DNA from: Pseudomonas gessardii
Lineage (GTDB): Bacteria; Pseudomonadota; Gammaproteobacteria; Pseudomonadales; Pseudomonadaceae
Direction of reading: 5' to 3'
Assembly: GCF_001983165.1 (NCBI RefSeq)
Contig: NZ_MNPU01000015.1
Location: forward strand, 1-64,000
Length of the DNA: 64,000 bases
Shown: positions 26,001 through 39,322 of the stretch, piece after piece
How positions within the stretch are numbered: position 1 is the stretch's first letter
Layout: each line of letters opens with the position of its first letter
The notes under the pieces: generated by a model
What the model was told of the DNA's origin: nothing
The model's database searches: none
The model's input: the letters and a program-made list of their open reading frames with translations, nothing else
Made by a program: the position numbers and the translations under genes

Positions 26001-26086
26001 GTGGGAGCTGGCTTGCCTGCGATGGCATCCCCTCGGTCTGGCTGAAAGACCGAGGTGCTCGCATCGCAGGCAAGCCAGCTCCTACA
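26001..26086. repeat. REPIN-type paired repeat between astD and astB
   Basis: Two inverted copies of a unit beginning GTGGGAGCTGGCTTGCCTGC (second copy 26062-26086, with a CTCCTAC variant), around a spacer that is itself palindromic (CCTCGGTCTGG..AGACCGAGG). It interrupts the operon between astD and astB. Confidence 0.85.
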
Positions 26087-26103
26087 TAAGCCTGCTCCCA
26101 CAT

Positions 26104-28595
<2,492 letters not shown>

Positions 28596-28645
28596 GCTAT
28601 CTCCTCAGACGGGCCGCTGTGCAGCCACCCGCGAAACTCTGCTTT

Positions 28646-29665
28646 TTAAACCGCTACCAGGCGCACGCTGGCGCCTTCGCCGACGCCCAGGGCTTCGGCC
28701 GCTTCCAGGTCCAGGGTCACTGGCTTGCCCGGCGCGTAGTCCAGTTCCAGCATCACCGCACGGTAATCCTGCAACTGCGCATTGCTCACCAGGTACTGAC
28801 GGCCAACGCCCTTGACCATCTCACCGATCTTCACCGGCACCACGCGGCTCTGGGCAATCGAGCGGATGCCCGAGACCCGTGCATGCAGGGTCGGGCCACC
28901 GTCGAAAATGTCGATGTAATGGTCGGTTTCAAAACCTTCGCGCATCAGGATGTCGAAGGTGATCTGCGCACGCGGGTGCACCTGGCCCATGGCTTCCTGG
29001 GCTTGGTCGGGCAACAGCGGCACGTAGATCGGGTAATGGGGCATCAGTTCGGCGAGGAAGGTGCGGCTTTTCAACCCGCACAGGCGCTCGGCGGCGGCGT
29101 AGTTGAGGTCGAAGAAGTTGCGGCCGATGGCGTCCCAGAACGGCGAATCACCGTTCTCGTCGCTGTAGCCGACAATTTCGGTCACCACCGAGTCGGCAAA
29201 CCGCTCGGGGTGGCTGGCGACAAACAACAGGCGGCCACGGGAGTTGAGCTCCGACCAGGCCGACCCCACCAGCTCCGGCACCACGTAGAAACTGGTCAGC
29301 AAGCTGTTGCCGGTCAGGTCGTGGCACTGGGACAGGACGTGGATTTTGTTGTGGATCTTCAGTTCACGGGAGGCGTGGACGAACGTCTCGTTGCGAAAGC
29401 TGTAGAACGGCTCGGAATAACCGGCCGAGGCGACGATGGCCGAACAGCCCACCAACTTGCCGGCAACGGTGTCTTCAAGGACAAAGAAATAGCTTTCTTC
29501 GCCGTTGAAACTCACTTCAGCGGCGAAGGAAGCTTCGCTGGCGGCGATTTTGTCGCTCAGGCGTTCAACGTCATCCGGCAGGGAGGTGACACCAATCGGG
29601 CTATCCGCAGCCAGACGCTGTACCTCGCCCAGATCAGCCATTTGCGCGGGGCGCATCACCAGCAT
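28646..29665 (-). CDS. aruF: arginine/ornithine N-succinyltransferase, subunit AruF (alpha)
   Basis: Partner of AruG. 339 residues from ATG 29665 (MLVMRPAQMADLGEV), behind AAGGAG; the frame is open upstream to 29725, but without a better start. It has NGDSPFWDAIGRNFFDL (about 180-196) and TFLAELMPHYPIYVPLLP, parallel to AruG. Divergence of the two subunits after duplication is the usual Pseudomonas arrangement. Confidence 0.95.
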   Translation of the reverse strand: MLVMRPAQMADLGEVQRLAADSPIGVTSLPDDVERLSDKIAASEASFAAEVSFNGEESYFFVLEDTVAGKLVGCSAIVASAGYSEPFYSFRNETFVHASRELKIHNKIHVLSQCHDLTGNSLLTSFYVVPELVGSAWSELNSRGRLLFVASHPERFADSVVTEIVGYSDENGDSPFWDAIGRNFFDLNYAAAERLCGLKSRTFLAELMPHYPIYVPLLPDQAQEAMGQVHPRAQITFDILMREGFETDHYIDIFDGGPTLHARVSGIRSIAQSRVVPVKIGEMVKGVGRQYLVSNAQLQDYRAVMLELDYAPGKPVTLDLEAAEALGVGEGASVRLVAV

Positions 29666-29737
29666 GGTGTCACTCCTTAACTCGAAAACTTCATAAAAAA
29701 TATCGGACATTGAACCTGGAATCACCCAGGTCCCAAT

Positions 29738-29825
29738 GTGGGAGCGGGCTTGCCCGCGATTGCGGTGGGCCAGTCACAACAACATCGACTGACAGATCGC
29801 TATCGCGGGCAAGCCCGCTCCCACA
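29738..29825. repeat. REPIN-type paired repeat between aruC and aruF
   Basis: GTGGGAGCGGGCTTGCCCGC and its inverted copy flank a 38-bp centre. It sits in the 190-bp gap between aruC and aruF, where it may stabilise or end part of the transcript. Confidence 0.88.
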
Positions 29826-29858
29826 CTTGATCCGGTTCGGCAGATAAAGGTGTATCTG

Positions 29859-31224
<1,366 letters not shown>

Positions 31225-31382
31225 AATAGCGTCGCAATGGCGCAGTTTAAACCGTGCGCCCGCTCCGTGGGCAGGTGATCTTCGCAACGGCGCCCAAGCA
31301 TACCGCAGCAACTATCTACCGCCGTCGATCGGGTGCCGACTGGTCTGCTGGCAAGACATTAACCGCGTCAAGGACCGACCCC

Positions 31383-34300
31383 ATGCCTCTGCCCCACCTT
31401 CCTGCCCCAGCCACCCCCCAGGCGCACCACGCCATCCTCGCCCAGGCCATTCCTCGCTGGCTCGGGGACGCCACCCCCGCCAGGCGCTCGGCCCTGCGCG
31501 AGTTGGCGCCGAGCTTCCCCGACTGGTACAAAAACGCCTCGGCCGCCCAGCATGAAACGCTCAAGCGTCTCAACAGTGACGCCTGGACCCGGCAGAACCG
31601 AGTGGACAAGGCCCTGGCGGGGCTCAAAAGCCCTGAGACCTTCGGCGCCGAGCTGCTGCAACCGGCGCTCAAGCGCCACTATGGCCTGGATCTGGATGTG
31701 CACAGCACCTGGCTGCAACTCTATGTCCCGCTGACCCTCGCCGGGTTCCAGGTCAAGGCAGGTGCTGCGCGCACCTGGAGCGTGTCCGTGCTGCAGGCCG
31801 CCCTGCATAACTTTGAACCTGCCGAAGCCGAGCCCGGAGCCTATCAGCAGCACTCCGGCTTCAGCACCCAACCCAATGCCGCCGGGCACTTCCAAAGCCT
31901 GCCGGCGGTTGATGCAAAAATCAGCATCGCGCAATTCGCCACCCTGTGCCGCGACCTGGATATCGGTGGCCGCTACCAGCGCTATCTCCACGACTATCTG
32001 GGGCTGGCCAACCCCGTGGCCAGGGCCGTGTTGCAGGCACGGGTGACGCAAAGCCTGACCAGCGCCCTCCATCTGGCGCTGTACATGGCACTGCTCAAGG
32101 GCGATCTCCCACAAGCCGGGTATGACGCAATGCACAGCCTGATCAATCACGGCCACTCACGCCCGGCACTGATCGCCCACGAGCTGGTGATCATGTCCAG
32201 CCGCCTGAGCGGGATCGTGCTGTTTGCGCAGCACCTGGAGACGAGCCGCGAGGTGGTGCCGGTGATTGTCTATATCCCCGACGACCCGCAACACCCAATC
32301 AAGCAATATGCCAGCGCCCAGGCGTTTGTCCAGGCGCTCAGCGCACGCCTGCGTTCCACGGACTTTCAACAATTCTTCAGTCGTTTTGTCAGCCACGCCG
32401 ATACCGGCCGTTTTTTTGCCGACCTCACCCGCCGCCTCTCCGAAGTGACCTGGCATCCCCATACGCCAGGCGACCCGCTGCCCAGTTGGCGGGCAACCGA
32501 TGTGGAGCGGCCCAACCTGCAAGTGCGTGGCATCCCCATCAAGCAGCCGCTGTTCCAGCATCTGCATCAGATGAAGTTGAGCAAACTGCTGGACGATGCC
32601 GATAGCCAGGCGGTGTCCACCGCCAGCGTCAACCAGCAAGCGCGCTGGGAGCGCTGGGACCTGGTGCAAAAAATCGCCTCGGTGGTGCTGCAAGTGGCCA
32701 CCTTGTTTGTCGCACCGTTTGTTGCGCCGCTGGGTCTGCTGATGCTCGGCTACACCGCCTATCAACTGCTGGACGAAGCCTTTGAAGGGATCATCGACTG
32801 GTCTGAAGGCCGGGTGCAGGAAGCCTTTGTGCATGGCATGGGGCTTGTCGAGCAAGTGGTGCAATTGGGTCTGTTTGCCACCGGGGTCCCCATCGCCCAG
32901 GGCATTCTGCGCAAGGTACTGCCGGTTGAAAGCCTGCGCTTTATCGACAGCCACACACCGGTGACCACACCCGACGGCAGCGCCCGCCTGTGGCACCCTG
33001 ACCTGGCCCCCTATCGCCACGCGCGCGTACCGCCCAAGACCCTGCGCCCCGACGCACAAGGCCTGTACCGTTACAACGGCAACAACCTGTTGCGCCTGGA
33101 CGACGGCCACTACAACCTGCGGCAAGACCCCTCCAGCCAGCGCTATTTCATACAACACCCGACCCGGCCATCGGCCTATCAGCCGGCGGTGATGACCAAC
33201 GGCCAGGGGGCCTGGATCACGGAACTGGAGCGCCCGTTGAGCTGGGACAGTGCCACCTTGATGCGCCGTCTCGGCTACCAGACCGACGGCCTCAGCGACG
33301 CCCAACTGCAACAGGTACGCAGCGTCAGCGGCACCCATGACAACGCCCTGCGCAGCATGCACCTCAACCATCAGGCACCTCCGCCGTTGCTGGCCGACAG
33401 CCTCAAGCGCTTTCAGATCGACCAGTCCCTGCAAGACTTCATCACGCAGTTGAACAGCAACGACCCCATGATTTATCGCCAGGCCGACCCCCAGACCCAG
33501 TTGCAGGTGCTGACCGGCTCCGGGTTATGGCCTGCCTCCAGGACCCTGCGCTTTCTCGACCCCAGCGGCAAAACCCAATGGGAGTTTGCCGGCCGCCCAG
33601 GGGCGAGTGTGGTGCAAGTCCACGAAGCCCAACTCAAGCGTGGTGATTTACTGCACATTCTGCTGGAAAGCCTGAATGAACCGGAACGCAAGGCACTCCT
33701 GGAAGAGCCTGCCGAGCTTGCCACGCCTGACGCCCACCTGCGCGTCGCCGCCCTGCGCCAGAAAATCGCCCGGTTTGCCTACCTCAAACGCTTCGCCCTG
33801 TTCGACTCCCATTACCGCACAGCAGAACGTATCCAGACCCCTTCGCTGCAAAAAATCATCGACGCGGCGCCCGAGCCCGGGTTGCCCACCAGCGTCGCCG
33901 AGGAACTGCTGGCCGATGCCAGCGGGGAAGAATGGCGACAAATCGACCAGGGCACGGTGCCTGCGCGCATTGTTGCGCAGGCGGCCTCGGCCCAATTGGA
34001 TGTCCGCACCACCCGGGCCTACGAGGGGCTGTATCTGGACGCCATCGACAACCCGGACACACACCTGCTCAGCCTGTTATCCCTGGAACGTTTGCCCGGA
34101 TGGTCGACCAACCTGCGCCTGGAGGTCCGCCAGTACCGTATCGACGGCCCCTTGCTGGAGGCGATCGGGAGCGCAGAGGCGCCGACCAGGCGCACGCTGG
34201 TCTACACCGAAACAGGCCACTACACCGCGCACGCCGACCAGGGCCCGGGGTCGGCCGAGAGCGATTTTTACAACGCAGTGCTCCAGGCCCTCCCGGACCG

Positions 34301-37300
34301 CCAGCGCCATGCCCTCAACCTCCAGGCAGGCCAGGGCGAACGCCTGCGCCAAGTGATTGGCGAATATGCCGTGGATCGCGATCAGTTGCGCGGCTGGCTG
34401 CACAAAGACCTCTATCGCAAACCCACCTATGACCCCCAGGTCATGCGCCTGCGTGGCGGCATGGACGGCTACCAGGCCGCCGGCCCTTCCCAACCGGCCG
34501 CAACCCGACCGCCCACCCTTGAGGAGCGCGCGCACCACCTGCTGCCCAGCCTCAACCCACAACAGATCGCCGAAGTGGTGCAAACCCTGGAAGACCGGCC
34601 AACAGGGGCCCTGGCGACCTTGGCCACCCTGCAAGCCGAATACAACAGGCTAGACCTTGAGCTGGCCATCTGGGAGGCCATGACACCGGCCTTCCACCCC
34701 TTGAGCGAAACCCCGCTGGCCCCCCAGGAATATCAGTACGCTCGCCGCAATCGCGCGCTGTGGGCCCAGGAAATCAGACGCGGCTGGCGCCAGGAAACCG
34801 AAATCGATCACTACCACGAACCCCTGACCCTCAATGGCCACAAGCTGCAACTGACAATCCCCATCTACGGCGAGTTGCCCAGGCTCACGGCGCGTTTCGA
34901 GCACATCAGCCTGCTGGAGATGCAGGGCGAACACACACCCTTGCAGGTCAATGACTTCTTGCAACTGTTCCCCCGGCTGCGGCACTTGAGCATCAAGCAG
35001 TTTGCCCTGGGGCACCTGCCACCGAGCATCCCGCAATTGCCCAACCTCACCGCCCTGGTCTTAAACACCTGCAATATCACCCTGACCGAAGAAAGCCAGG
35101 CAGCCCTCAGCGGCATGACCCGCCTGATGACCCTGGACCTGTACAACAACCCCCTGGGCTTGCCCTTCAGCGTCGCCAACATGCCCGCCCTGCAACACCT
35201 GGACCTGAGCCACACCGGCTTGCATGAACTGCCGGCGGACATACTCAGCCGCCCGCAGCTGGAACTGGTGGTCCTGTCCAACAACCAGATTCGCGAACTG
35301 CCGGCCGCGCTCTTCAATTTGCCGGCCGATACCAGCCGCAAGTTCGATCTTTCCGCCAACCCGCTGTCACGCCCCATCCTGGAACAGCTCAAGGCCTATT
35401 ACCAAAGGACCGGCGGCCACTGGGAGATAGAAGCCCCCAGCGCGGATGTCGAACTGGCCCAGCGCCTGTACCCCACCCTCAGCAACGAAGAGATCAATCA
35501 CTTGATCCTTGGCCTGCCGGGCGACCTGGAGGCCGGAAGGGTCGCCCTGCAACAGCTGGAGAGCGAATACCCAATGATCCGCCAGGACCTGACGTCCTGG
35601 GCCGAGGATGAACAGGTATCGACCCAGGAGCGCACCTACCGCTCACTGTTCCTTGATACGCTTGAGGCGGCCTGGCGCCGTGAAACCGAACTGGATGCCG
35701 ATGCCCAGGGCGGCGTACCGCGCTTCACCCTGCGGCTGGCTTACCCCATCAGCGGCACGCTGGCGGCCATGCGTACACCGTTCAGGCACATCTCGTCACT
35801 GAGCCTGACCGGCAACGGGGCCGCCCTGCAGGTGGATGAGTTTTTGCGCAGTTTTACGGGACTGGAGCGACTGTCCATCGACCGCTACACCCTGGTTCAC
35901 GTGCCCAAGACCATTGCCCAACTGAACCGACTGACCCATCTGCGCCTGGACCGCTGCGCCATCGAAATGAACCCCGCCAGCGCCCTGGCCCTTTCCGGCA
36001 TGCCCCAGCTCAAGCACCTGGACCTGGCCAATAATCGCCTGGCCTGGGTGCCGGACTTCAATCGCCTGACGGGGCTGACCAGTGTGTCGCTGAGCAACAC
36101 CGGCCTGCGGGAGATTCCACCGGCGCTGCTCTCCGACAGCGTCTTGCGAAGCCGGGTAGACCTGAGCCATAACGCCATCGAGCGGATCCCCGAAGCCGGG
36201 TTCAAGTTGCCCGCCATCGTTGCCGCAGCCTTTGATCTATCGGGCAACCCCTTGTCCGAACAAACCCTGGTACGTCTCAAGACCTATTGCCAGCGCACGG
36301 CCGAACACTGGAATGTCCAGGCGCCCCAGCCGCAACTGCAACAGCTCCAGGCGCTGTACCCACGGCTCGACACCCGTGAAGCCAGCCGCCTGTACTTCCA
36401 ACTGCCCGGCGACCTGAACAACGCTCCCGCCGAAGTCGAGCGCCTGGCCCTCGAGTACCCACAGATGCAAACCCAGCTGCAGGCCTGGGCCCTCGACATC
36501 CCGCAAAGGGACCCTCTGCTCGACACCGTGCTGGATGAAGGCGCCCGGGCCGAAGAACAGATCCGCCGCCTGCACTTCAAAGACCTGCTCGAACGCTGCT
36601 GGCGGCGGGAAAGCGAACTGGACGACTCCAACAGCGTCATCCGCCGCAGCTACAAGCTGGTGTTTCACGGGCAACTGCTGGGGGACATGCCCCAGCTGAA
36701 CGCCCGGTTCAACCATGTGAGCCTGCTGGAAATCATCGGCGACGGCACCAATCAACAGGTCGATGGATTGCTGCGCTGCCTTCCCAACCTGATCAACCTG
36801 ACCCTTGAGGGCCACGCATTGCTCGACATCCCCGCGACGGTGTTCAACCTTCCACGCCTGCGCTACCTGAAGCTGGCGGACAACCAGATCCGCCTGACGC
36901 CCAACAGCCAGGAACAGCTCTCGCGCCTGGTCCACCTGGAATACCTGGACATGAGCGACAACCCGCTGACCCTGTTGCCGGACCTGCGCAACCTGACGCG
37001 CCTGAAGTCAATCTACCTGCACAACTGCGAGCTGGTACAAGTGCCGGAAGGGGTGTTCAGCCTGGGTCGCCTGCGGGTGCTGGACCTGAGCGACAACCAA
37101 ATCATCGAACTGCCCAGCGACCTGATGGAGATGCCCTTGCCACTCAACGATGACTCTGACTTGAGCGGCAACCCATTGTCCGAGCAGAGCCTTGAGTTGC
37201 TGCGCAGCTATTACCGCCAGACAGGCTACGAACTGGGTGTGGAAGAGGCAATGTTCGACGCGTTCGGCATAGAACTGCCCGCCCCGGGCACACCGAGGCC

Positions 37301-37313
37301 AATGGAGGAATAA
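31383..37313 (+). CDS. giant leucine-rich-repeat toxin/effector-like protein without an NEL domain
   Basis: 1976 residues from ATG 31383 (MPLPHLPAP), behind AAGGA; an open frame from 31254 lacks a ribosome site. The N-terminal 1000 residues resemble the DUF6543/dermonecrotic-toxin-like region found in large Pseudomonas proteins, from memory. A hydrophobic stretch near 436-506 (VLQVATLFVAPFVAPLGLLML and following) could insert in a membrane. From about 1040 there are three tandem modules. Each has a helical lead (LYPTLSNEEINHLILGLPGD and relatives), an RRETELD-type helix and 5-7 leucine-rich repeats ending NPLSxxxLxxLKxYxQRT. LRR blocks lie near 1176-1340, 1470-1633 and 1773-1940. Related proteins usually finish with an NEL E3-ligase domain after this point; here the chain ends 30 residues later at PRPMEE and has no such domain. 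It lies between aruC and argR, 9 bp from the convergent argR stop. Confidence 0.75.
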   Translation: MPLPHLPAPATPQAHHAILAQAIPRWLGDATPARRSALRELAPSFPDWYKNASAAQHETLKRLNSDAWTRQNRVDKALAGLKSPETFGAELLQPALKRHYGLDLDVHSTWLQLYVPLTLAGFQVKAGAARTWSVSVLQAALHNFEPAEAEPGAYQQHSGFSTQPNAAGHFQSLPAVDAKISIAQFATLCRDLDIGGRYQRYLHDYLGLANPVARAVLQARVTQSLTSALHLALYMALLKGDLPQAGYDAMHSLINHGHSRPALIAHELVIMSSRLSGIVLFAQHLETSREVVPVIVYIPDDPQHPIKQYASAQAFVQALSARLRSTDFQQFFSRFVSHADTGRFFADLTRRLSEVTWHPHTPGDPLPSWRATDVERPNLQVRGIPIKQPLFQHLHQMKLSKLLDDADSQAVSTASVNQQARWERWDLVQKIASVVLQVATLFVAPFVAPLGLLMLGYTAYQLLDEAFEGIIDWSEGRVQEAFVHGMGLVEQVVQLGLFATGVPIAQGILRKVLPVESLRFIDSHTPVTTPDGSARLWHPDLAPYRHARVPPKTLRPDAQGLYRYNGNNLLRLDDGHYNLRQDPSSQRYFIQHPTRPSAYQPAVMTNGQGAWITELERPLSWDSATLMRRLGYQTDGLSDAQLQQVRSVSGTHDNALRSMHLNHQAPPPLLADSLKRFQIDQSLQDFITQLNSNDPMIYRQADPQTQLQVLTGSGLWPASRTLRFLDPSGKTQWEFAGRPGASVVQVHEAQLKRGDLLHILLESLNEPERKALLEEPAELATPDAHLRVAALRQKIARFAYLKRFALFDSHYRTAERIQTPSLQKIIDAAPEPGLPTSVAEELLADASGEEWRQIDQGTVPARIVAQAASAQLDVRTTRAYEGLYLDAIDNPDTHLLSLLSLERLPGWSTNLRLEVRQYRIDGPLLEAIGSAEAPTRRTLVYTETGHYTAHADQGPGSAESDFYNAVLQALPDRQRHALNLQAGQGERLRQVIGEYAVDRDQLRGWLHKDLYRKPTYDPQVMRLRGGMDGYQAAGPSQPAATRPPTLEERAHHLLPSLNPQQIAEVVQTLEDRPTGALATLATLQAEYNRLDLELAIWEAMTPAFHPLSETPLAPQEYQYARRNRALWAQEIRRGWRQETEIDHYHEPLTLNGHKLQLTIPIYGELPRLTARFEHISLLEMQGEHTPLQVNDFLQLFPRLRHLSIKQFALGHLPPSIPQLPNLTALVLNTCNITLTEESQAALSGMTRLMTLDLYNNPLGLPFSVANMPALQHLDLSHTGLHELPADILSRPQLELVVLSNNQIRELPAALFNLPADTSRKFDLSANPLSRPILEQLKAYYQRTGGHWEIEAPSADVELAQRLYPTLSNEEINHLILGLPGDLEAGRVALQQLESEYPMIRQDLTSWAEDEQVSTQERTYRSLFLDTLEAAWRRETELDADAQGGVPRFTLRLAYPISGTLAAMRTPFRHISSLSLTGNGAALQVDEFLRSFTGLERLSIDRYTLVHVPKTIAQLNRLTHLRLDRCAIEMNPASALALSGMPQLKHLDLANNRLAWVPDFNRLTGLTSVSLSNTGLREIPPALLSDSVLRSRVDLSHNAIERIPEAGFKLPAIVAAAFDLSGNPLSEQTLVRLKTYCQRTAEHWNVQAPQPQLQQLQALYPRLDTREASRLYFQLPGDLNNAPAEVERLALEYPQMQTQLQAWALDIPQRDPLLDTVLDEGARAEEQIRRLHFKDLLERCWRRESELDDSNSVIRRSYKLVFHGQLLGDMPQLNARFNHVSLLEIIGDGTNQQVDGLLRCLPNLINLTLEGHALLDIPATVFNLPRLRYLKLADNQIRLTPNSQEQLSRLVHLEYLDMSDNPLTLLPDLRNLTRLKSIYLHNCELVQVPEGVFSLGRLRVLDLSDNQIIELPSDLMEMPLPLNDDSDLSGNPLSEQSLELLRSYYRQTGYELGVEEAMFDAFGIELPAPGTPRPMEE

Positions 37314-37322
37314 ACCCGCGAC

Positions 37323-38303
37323 TCAGCCGCGCTCGGAGGGCACCGACGAGAGCTCGAACGGGCTGCTGCTGCGCCGCTGGTTGCGGTCTTCACGGGGGGT
37401 GGCGCCAAAGAAGTTGCGGTAGGCACTGGAGAAGTGCGGCCCCGAGGAGAAGCCGCAGGACAGGCCGATCTGGATGATCGACTTGCTGGTTTGCATCAGC
37501 ATCTGGCGCGCCTTGTTCAGGCGCAGCTCCAGGTAGTACTGGCTGGGAACGCGGTTGAGGTATTGCTTGAAGATCCGCTCCAGTTGTCGTCGCGACACGC
37601 ATACATGCTGGGCGATTTCGTCGGTGGTCAGCGGCTCTTCGATATTGGCCTCCATCAGCAACACCGCCTGGGTCAGCTTCGGATGGCTGGAACCCAGGCG
37701 GTTTTGCAGGGGGATACGCTGGCGCTCGCCGCCTTCGCGGATGCGTTCTACCACCAACTCTTCGGAGACCGCACCGGCCAGTTCGGCGCCGTGGTCACGG
37801 GCCAGCACCGCCAGCAGCAGGTCGAGCACCGACATGCCACCGCAGGCGGTCAGGCGATCACGATCCCAATCGAACAAATGACTGGTGGCGATGACCTTGG
37901 GAAAACGCTCGGCAAAGTCGTCCTGCCAACGCCAGTGCACGGCGGCGCGATAACCGTCGAGCAAGCCCAGTTGCGCCAGGGGATACACCCCCGCCGACAA
38001 GCCGCCGATCACGCAGCCGGCGCGCACCAGTTGCTTGAGCGCGGTGCCCAGCTGGGACGCGATTACCGTAGGCGGCTCATCGGCCAGCAGGAACAACTTC
38101 TGGAAGCCTTCCAGCTTGCCGGCCCAGGGTTCGCCGGGCAATGTCCACTCGCCATCGAGCGGTGGCTCGGCCTGCAGGAATGACACCTCGTAGACCACAT
38201 CCGGATGCACCCGCTGGGCCACGCGCAAGGCCTCCTCAGCCAGCGCAAGCGTCAGGGCTTTAGTGCTGGGCCAAATCAGGAAACCGATGCGATGGGCTGT
38301 CAT
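37323..38303 (-). CDS. argR: arginine regulator ArgR (AraC/XylS family)
   Basis: In Pseudomonas ArgR is an AraC-type activator/repressor of arginine genes, not the hexameric enterobacterial ArgR. The 326-residue protein has a DJ-1/PfpI-like N-terminal domain (about 5-185, with GGLSAGVYPLAQLGLLDG) and a C-terminal double HTH (about 215-310): LTTDEIAQHVCVSRRQLERI and IIQIGLSCGFSSGPHFSSAY. Its genomic position, after aotP and before aruC, supports the call. Normally argR and aruC are close; here the 6-kb LRR gene separates them. Confidence 0.92.
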   Translation of the reverse strand: MTAHRIGFLIWPSTKALTLALAEEALRVAQRVHPDVVYEVSFLQAEPPLDGEWTLPGEPWAGKLEGFQKLFLLADEPPTVIASQLGTALKQLVRAGCVIGGLSAGVYPLAQLGLLDGYRAAVHWRWQDDFAERFPKVIATSHLFDWDRDRLTACGGMSVLDLLLAVLARDHGAELAGAVSEELVVERIREGGERQRIPLQNRLGSSHPKLTQAVLLMEANIEEPLTTDEIAQHVCVSRRQLERIFKQYLNRVPSQYYLELRLNKARQMLMQTSKSIIQIGLSCGFSSGPHFSSAYRNFFGATPREDRNQRRSSSPFELSSVPSERG

Positions 38304-38394
38304 GGAGGGCTATCCGAAACGAAAACGGTAATGAAGACAAGGGCCAATGCTAGCCCGTAAACCAACACAAATCTCAACACAAACAGAGATCTAA

Positions 38395-38466
38395 TGTGGG
38401 AGCTGGCTTGCCGGCGATAGCGGTGGGACTGGCTTACCGCTATCGCCGGCAAGCCGGCTCCCACAG
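38395..38466. repeat. REPIN-type paired repeat between aotP and argR
   Basis: GTGGGAGCTGGCTTGCCGGC and an inverted copy with CCGGCTCCCAC, around a GATAGCGGTGGGACTGGC..CCGCTATC centre. It lies between two genes of the same direction. Confidence 0.85.
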
Positions 38467-38530
38467 GGAATCGAGGCCAACCTCAAGGCTGCGAAGCATG
38501 CACTATTTCAGTGCATAAACGCAGCCTTGT

Positions 38531-39295
38531 TTACTTCAAGCTCCCGGACAAGAACTGCTGCAACCGCTCGGACTGCGGGTTGACCAGCACTTCACGCGGG
38601 TTGCCACGCTCTTCGACAATGCCTTTGTGCAGGAACACCAACTGGTTGGACACTTCACGGGCAAAGCCCATTTCGTGGGTCACCACCACCATGGTCCGGC
38701 CTTCCAGGGCCAGGTCCTGCATGACTTTCAACACTTCGCCAACCAGCTCCGGGTCGAGGGCCGAAGTCGGCTCGTCAAACAGCATCACCTCAGGCTCCAT
38801 CGCCAGCGCCCGGGCAATCGCCACGCGCTGCTGCTCGCCACCGGACATATGGCCGGGGAACGCATCCTTGCGATGGGCCACGCCGACTTTGGCCAGGTAG
38901 TGCTCGGCCTTTTCACGGGCGTCTTTTTTCGACATGCCCAGCACATGCACCGGGGCTTCCATGACGTTTTCCAGGGCAGTCATGTGCGACCACAGGTTGA
39001 AATGCTGGAACACCATCGACAGGCGCGAACGCATGCGCTGCAGCTGCTTGGGGTCAGCAGCCTTCATGGCGCCGTCCTTGTTGGGCACCAGTTTCAGCTC
39101 TTCGTTATTGAGCAGGATCTTGCCGGCGTGGGGCTGCTCCAGCAGGTTGATGCAGCGCAAAAAGGTACTTTTACCCGAACCACTGGAACCGATGATGCTG
39201 ATCACATCACCGGCCGCGGCGGCCAGGGACACGCCTTTGAGCACTTCATGACTGCCATAGCATTTATGCAGGTCTTGGACTTCAAGTTTGTACAT
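38531..39295 (-). CDS. aotP: arginine/ornithine ABC transporter ATPase AotP
   Basis: ATP-binding subunit of the aot uptake system. 254 residues from ATG 39295 (MYKLEVQDLHKCYGSHEVLKG). Walker A GSSGSGKST (about 37-45), signature MSGGEQQRVAIARALA (about 159-174), Walker B EVMLFDEPTSALDP, H-loop VVVTHEMGFA. It pairs with AotM and AotQ. ORF aotO lies between the permeases and this gene. Confidence 0.95.
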   Translation of the reverse strand: MYKLEVQDLHKCYGSHEVLKGVSLAAAAGDVISIIGSSGSGKSTFLRCINLLEQPHAGKILLNNEELKLVPNKDGAMKAADPKQLQRMRSRLSMVFQHFNLWSHMTALENVMEAPVHVLGMSKKDAREKAEHYLAKVGVAHRKDAFPGHMSGGEQQRVAIARALAMEPEVMLFDEPTSALDPELVGEVLKVMQDLALEGRTMVVVTHEMGFAREVSNQLVFLHKGIVEERGNPREVLVNPQSERLQQFLSGSLK

Positions 39296-39322
39296 GCGGT
39301 CGGTTCTCACAAAAACAGTTGG

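Noticed and set aside
32157..33434. 425-codon minus-strand ORF inside the LRR gene
   Set aside because: Shadow of the plus-strand LRR gene; no ribosome site or recognisable domain.
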